Shown here: positions 61,889 through 64,000 of the stretch, one piece after another
Numbering within the stretch: position 1 is the first letter of the stretch
How the letters are laid out: every line of letters starts with the position of its first letter
NCBI GenBank assembly: GCA_016235595.1
Contig: JACRJX010000029.1
Span: 124,001 to 188,000 of the forward strand
From: Verrucomicrobiota bacterium
GTDB taxonomy: Bacteria; Verrucomicrobiota; Verrucomicrobiia; CAIQCK01
Direction of reading: 5' to 3'
Length of the DNA stretch: 64,000 nt
Program-made: the position numbers and the translations under genes
The notes under the pieces: model-generated
What the model was told of the DNA's origin: nothing
The model's input: the letters and a program-made list of their open reading frames with translations, nothing else
Database searches by the model: none

Positions 61889-63094
61889 ATGAGCAACGTG
61901 AAAGTCGCGATCCTCTCCAACTATGCCACGTGGGCGCTGGAAGGCCGGCCGGGCTACCGACCGGACGTGGGACGGCATCCCTCGCCGTGGGTGGTTAACC
62001 TGGCGCACGCGCTGGCCCGGCTCGGCACGATCGAAGTCCACGTCGTCACTCAAACCGACGAGATCGATCACGACATGGAGGCCGAAAGCCAGGGCGTGCG
62101 GCTGCATTTCCTGCGTTGCCCGCGTCGGCTGCGGGCGGCGACGTTGTTTGTATTCGACTGCGAGCGGCTGCACCGGGCGCTGCGGCGCATTCAACCCGAT
62201 CTGGTCCATTCGCACGGCACGGAAGACGTCTATACGATTGCCGCGCTGAAAAGCGGCTATCCCATGGTGATGACGATGCAGGGGTTGCAGTTCAAGATTG
62301 CCCGGCATGTGAATACGCCGCTGTTCTCGCGGATGCGCCTGATGCAGGTGTGGGAACAATGGTGTTTGCGCCGTGTCCGCCACATCATCGCCAAGAGCGG
62401 GCACGTGGCCGAGTCGGTGGCCCCGCTGGCGCCGCAGGCGCAGATTCATCGCATCCCCAACGCGATGAACCCGGCGTTTTTCGAGGACACCGTCCGCGCC
62501 ACCCCCAGCGAACCGCAACGGTTGTTGTTTGGCGGCATCATCGCGCCGGTGAAGGGACTGCAATATCTGGTGACCGCTCTGGATCAGCTTCGGATGCGCC
62601 GGCCGGGCGTGAAGTTGGTGGTCGTGGGTGTCCCCGGTCGCGGCAGCGAAGGCTACTATAAGTCCATCCGCGAACAAATCCGCGCGCTGCGTCTGGAGGA
62701 GGTCGTCGAATTCCGGGGCTTCCAACGTCCGGAAAACATGGCCCTCGAAATAGCCCAAGCCAGCATTGTGGTCGTGCCTTCGTTACACGAGATGTTCTGC
62801 AACATGGTCGCCGAGGCCATGGCGATTGGCCGACCCGTCGTGGCCAGCCGGGTCGGCTCGTTGCCCGAATTGGTGGACGACGGACAGACCGGTCTGCTCG
62901 TGCCGTCCGCCAACCCGGAATCGTTGGCGGCGGCCATCGAGCGGCTGCTGGCTGATGAGCCGCTGCGCACCCGCATGGGTTTGGCTGCGGTGGAAAAGGC
63001 GCGACGGCTGTGGGATCCGCAACAAGTGGCGCGTCAAACGGAGGCGGTCTATCGCATTGTTCTCGGAACCAACTCTGACGACGCTGAGCGATAA
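61889..63094 (+). CDS. Family 4 glycosyltransferase
   Basis: 401 residues from the ATG at 61889, one base after the asparagine-synthase stop. GT-B fold: PSPWVVNLAHALARLGTIEV at the N-terminal domain and the GT4 donor site EMFCNMVAEAMAIGRPVVAS (E-x7-E motif), then GSLPELVDDGQTGLLVPSAN. RLLFGGIIAPVKGLQYLVTA is the first strand of the C-terminal domain. It transfers a sugar from a nucleotide donor to a glycan acceptor. With the GT2 and the amidotransferase it should assemble a cell-surface polysaccharide. The polymerase and flippase are not in the window. Confidence 0.9.
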   Translation: MSNVKVAILSNYATWALEGRPGYRPDVGRHPSPWVVNLAHALARLGTIEVHVVTQTDEIDHDMEAESQGVRLHFLRCPRRLRAATLFVFDCERLHRALRRIQPDLVHSHGTEDVYTIAALKSGYPMVMTMQGLQFKIARHVNTPLFSRMRLMQVWEQWCLRRVRHIIAKSGHVAESVAPLAPQAQIHRIPNAMNPAFFEDTVRATPSEPQRLLFGGIIAPVKGLQYLVTALDQLRMRRPGVKLVVVGVPGRGSEGYYKSIREQIRALRLEEVVEFRGFQRPENMALEIAQASIVVVPSLHEMFCNMVAEAMAIGRPVVASRVGSLPELVDDGQTGLLVPSANPESLAAAIERLLADEPLRTRMGLAAVEKARRLWDPQQVARQTEAVYRIVLGTNSDDAER

Positions 63095-63149
63095 AACCGT
63101 ATTGCAGCCGTCGCGAAACCGTTGCGCGAAAGGTGAACGACAGCTTGGT

Positions 63150-63926
63150 TCAACGGCGGGAGAAGAACGGAGCCAGCACAAACCGCAAGACGGTCAACAC
63201 AACCACGACGATACCAATCAGCCAGGCCCACTGGGTGACTTGTTCCGACGTTGAAGGTGGCGGGGGCGGTGGAGGTGGTGGAGTCGGCGCCAACATCTTC
63301 TCGATTTTTTCCAACATCGCCTTGCCTTCGTCAATCTTCGCTTGCGCGATTTCGATGTTGGCCTTGCCTTGCGCTTGAAGGAGGCGTGCTGTTGGGCCGC
63401 GATTCTTCGCATCGTAGTTGGCCGCCAACTGCGCCGCCTGCAACATCGCCTCGCCCTCAGCGATCAGCTTTTGCGCTTCGGTGCGCCGCTGGTCAATGTC
63501 GCCAGGAGCCTGACCACCAGCCTTCGCTCTTGCCCGCGCCTCGGCTAGCACGCGTTGCTGGAGCGCGACGCGCTCCGACTGGGCGACGACGGCGGTGGCC
63601 GGCTCGACGGCAGCGGATTTCTCATAGCAGGCGAATGCTTCCGCAGACCACCCGGCGCGGCCGGCTCGCTGTGCGGCCTTGAGGTAACTGTCTGGGTTCT
63701 CCTCGGGCGGACAAGCAATGAGCCGCTGGATATCGCTCCTCCGCACGGTCACAGTGCCTGCCGCGCCAACCTGTATTGAAACGCTGTCAGCCGTCGTTCC
63801 GACGGCGCGGCCCAGCAGCAGCGTGCCGTTCTTCAGAACGATCACATCCGCCCGCAGCGCCAACGTCGCCGCCAACAGCAATCCAACACCCCACCATCGT
63901 CGTGCCGATGTCTTGCGGCAATTCAT
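63150..63926 (-). CDS. Membrane-anchored coiled-coil protein with polyproline linker
   Basis: 258 residues. Signal peptide to about residue 26 (WWGVGLLLAATLALRADV), then a small beta-domain (VIVLKNGTLLLGRAVGTTAD then SVSIQV; about 27-65) like the short domains that begin many PVC secreted proteins. A long helical, Ala/Gln/Glu-rich coiled coil follows (about 85-205), then nine prolines after TP, and a C-terminal membrane segment (WAWLIGIVVVVLTVLRFVL) with basic tail. The topology suggests a periplasm-spanning tether. Function unknown. Its start overlaps no other gene; a preceding minus-strand gene ends 13 bases upstream. Confidence 0.6.
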   Translation of the reverse strand: MNCRKTSARRWWGVGLLLAATLALRADVIVLKNGTLLLGRAVGTTADSVSIQVGAAGTVTVRRSDIQRLIACPPEENPDSYLKAAQRAGRAGWSAEAFACYEKSAAVEPATAVVAQSERVALQQRVLAEARARAKAGGQAPGDIDQRRTEAQKLIAEGEAMLQAAQLAANYDAKNRGPTARLLQAQGKANIEIAQAKIDEGKAMLEKIEKMLAPTPPPPPPPPPSTSEQVTQWAWLIGIVVVVLTVLRFVLAPFFSRR

Positions 63927-63939
63927 GGCTGGCCATCTT

Positions 63940-64000
63940 TCATTGCACAGGAGGCGGAGGAGCCTGCGGCGTCAGGAAAGGGGCCCTTTCCACGCGCGTG
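63940..64000 (-). CDS. 3' end of an unidentified gene
   Basis: The minus strand, entering from the window edge, has one frame of 19 residues (TRVERAPFLTPQAPPPPVQ) ending in TGA at 63942-63940, 13 bases before the next start. The Pro-rich character resembles a natural C-terminus and the frame is open to the edge. A second open frame ends at 63923 by overlapping the next ATG (ATGA), so the choice is uncertain. Confidence 0.35.
   Translation of the reverse strand, partial: TRVERAPFLTPQAPPPPVQ

Noticed and set aside
63111..63129. TCGCG-N9-CGCGA hairpin as terminator between convergent genes
   Set aside because: Only a 5-base stem and no T-tract on either strand; not sufficient to call.

Overview
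This is a 64 kb, GC-rich chromosomal segment. It looks like a member of the Planctomycetota-Verrucomicrobiota-Chlamydiota superphylum, most likely a Verrucomicrobiota. The argument is gene content: many secreted right-handed beta-helix proteins, Tat-exported Gfo/Idh/MocA and FAD oxidoreductases, several GH38-like enzymes, two hydrazine-synthase-alpha-like (PD40 propeller plus c-type haem) proteins and a secreted PQQ-type propeller. No rRNA, tRNA, CRISPR array, transposase or integrase was recognised, and no gene-free stretch exceeds about 250 bases.

Layout. 1-8.1 kb (+): the 3' end of a GH38-like gene, a secreted beta-propeller, a membrane class III cyclase and a family-10-like glycoside hydrolase. 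8.1-11.4 kb: small exported proteins, a Nudix hydrolase, rsmA (ksgA), an LTxxQ-type exported protein and a macro-domain protein. 11.4-31.4 kb (-): one nearly gapless 20 kb run of catabolic genes, read from a methyltransferase of the URO-D fold through GH38, a RhaT-type sugar/H+ symporter, Gfo/Idh/MocA, beta-helix, GH38, FAD oxidoreductase, three more beta-helix genes, a 40-residue exported peptide and an esterase. It is controlled, by inference, by a divergent AraC-family regulator at 31.46 kb. It reads as a polysaccharide utilisation locus probably releasing a 6-deoxyhexose such as L-rhamnose. 32.4-45.1 kb (mostly -): a second, rearranged accessory glycan block containing paralogues of the same families (beta-helix, FAD oxidoreductase, two haem-propeller proteins, SGNH hydrolase, sugar isomerase-like protein), a gene-fusion scar, and at its distal end a site-2 protease and a stand-alone GGQ release-factor protein.

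45.2-50.1 kb (-) is the most unusual part: a two-gene TIR module. The first gene fuses an apparently intact HAD phosphohydrolase to a TIR domain. The second is a 1137-residue TIR / seven-bladed WD40 / Ras-like (Roc) GTPase / zinc-ribbon / PD-(D/E)XK-like protein. A perfect 17-bp palindrome abuts the second start codon, and a tandem inverted repeat supplies that gene's stop codon. By architecture it resembles an NLR-like immune or self/non-self switch; this function is inferred, not shown.

50.1-58.9 kb: a GH5-like glycosidase and a secreted partner, phosphofructokinase, a CBS-domain site-2 protease, and divergently an NtrC-type response regulator followed by a large secreted GH42-like protein. 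59.0-63.1 kb (+): a tight GT2 / asparagine synthase / GT4 operon for surface glycan assembly. 63.1-64 kb (-): a membrane-anchored coiled-coil protein and the 3' end of another gene.

Three themes cut across the window: paralogous expansion of secreted glycan enzymes; short dispersed microrepeats that have entered genes or sit at rearrangement scars; and two paralogous beta-helix genes whose promoters are placed so that transcription would begin at the start codon.
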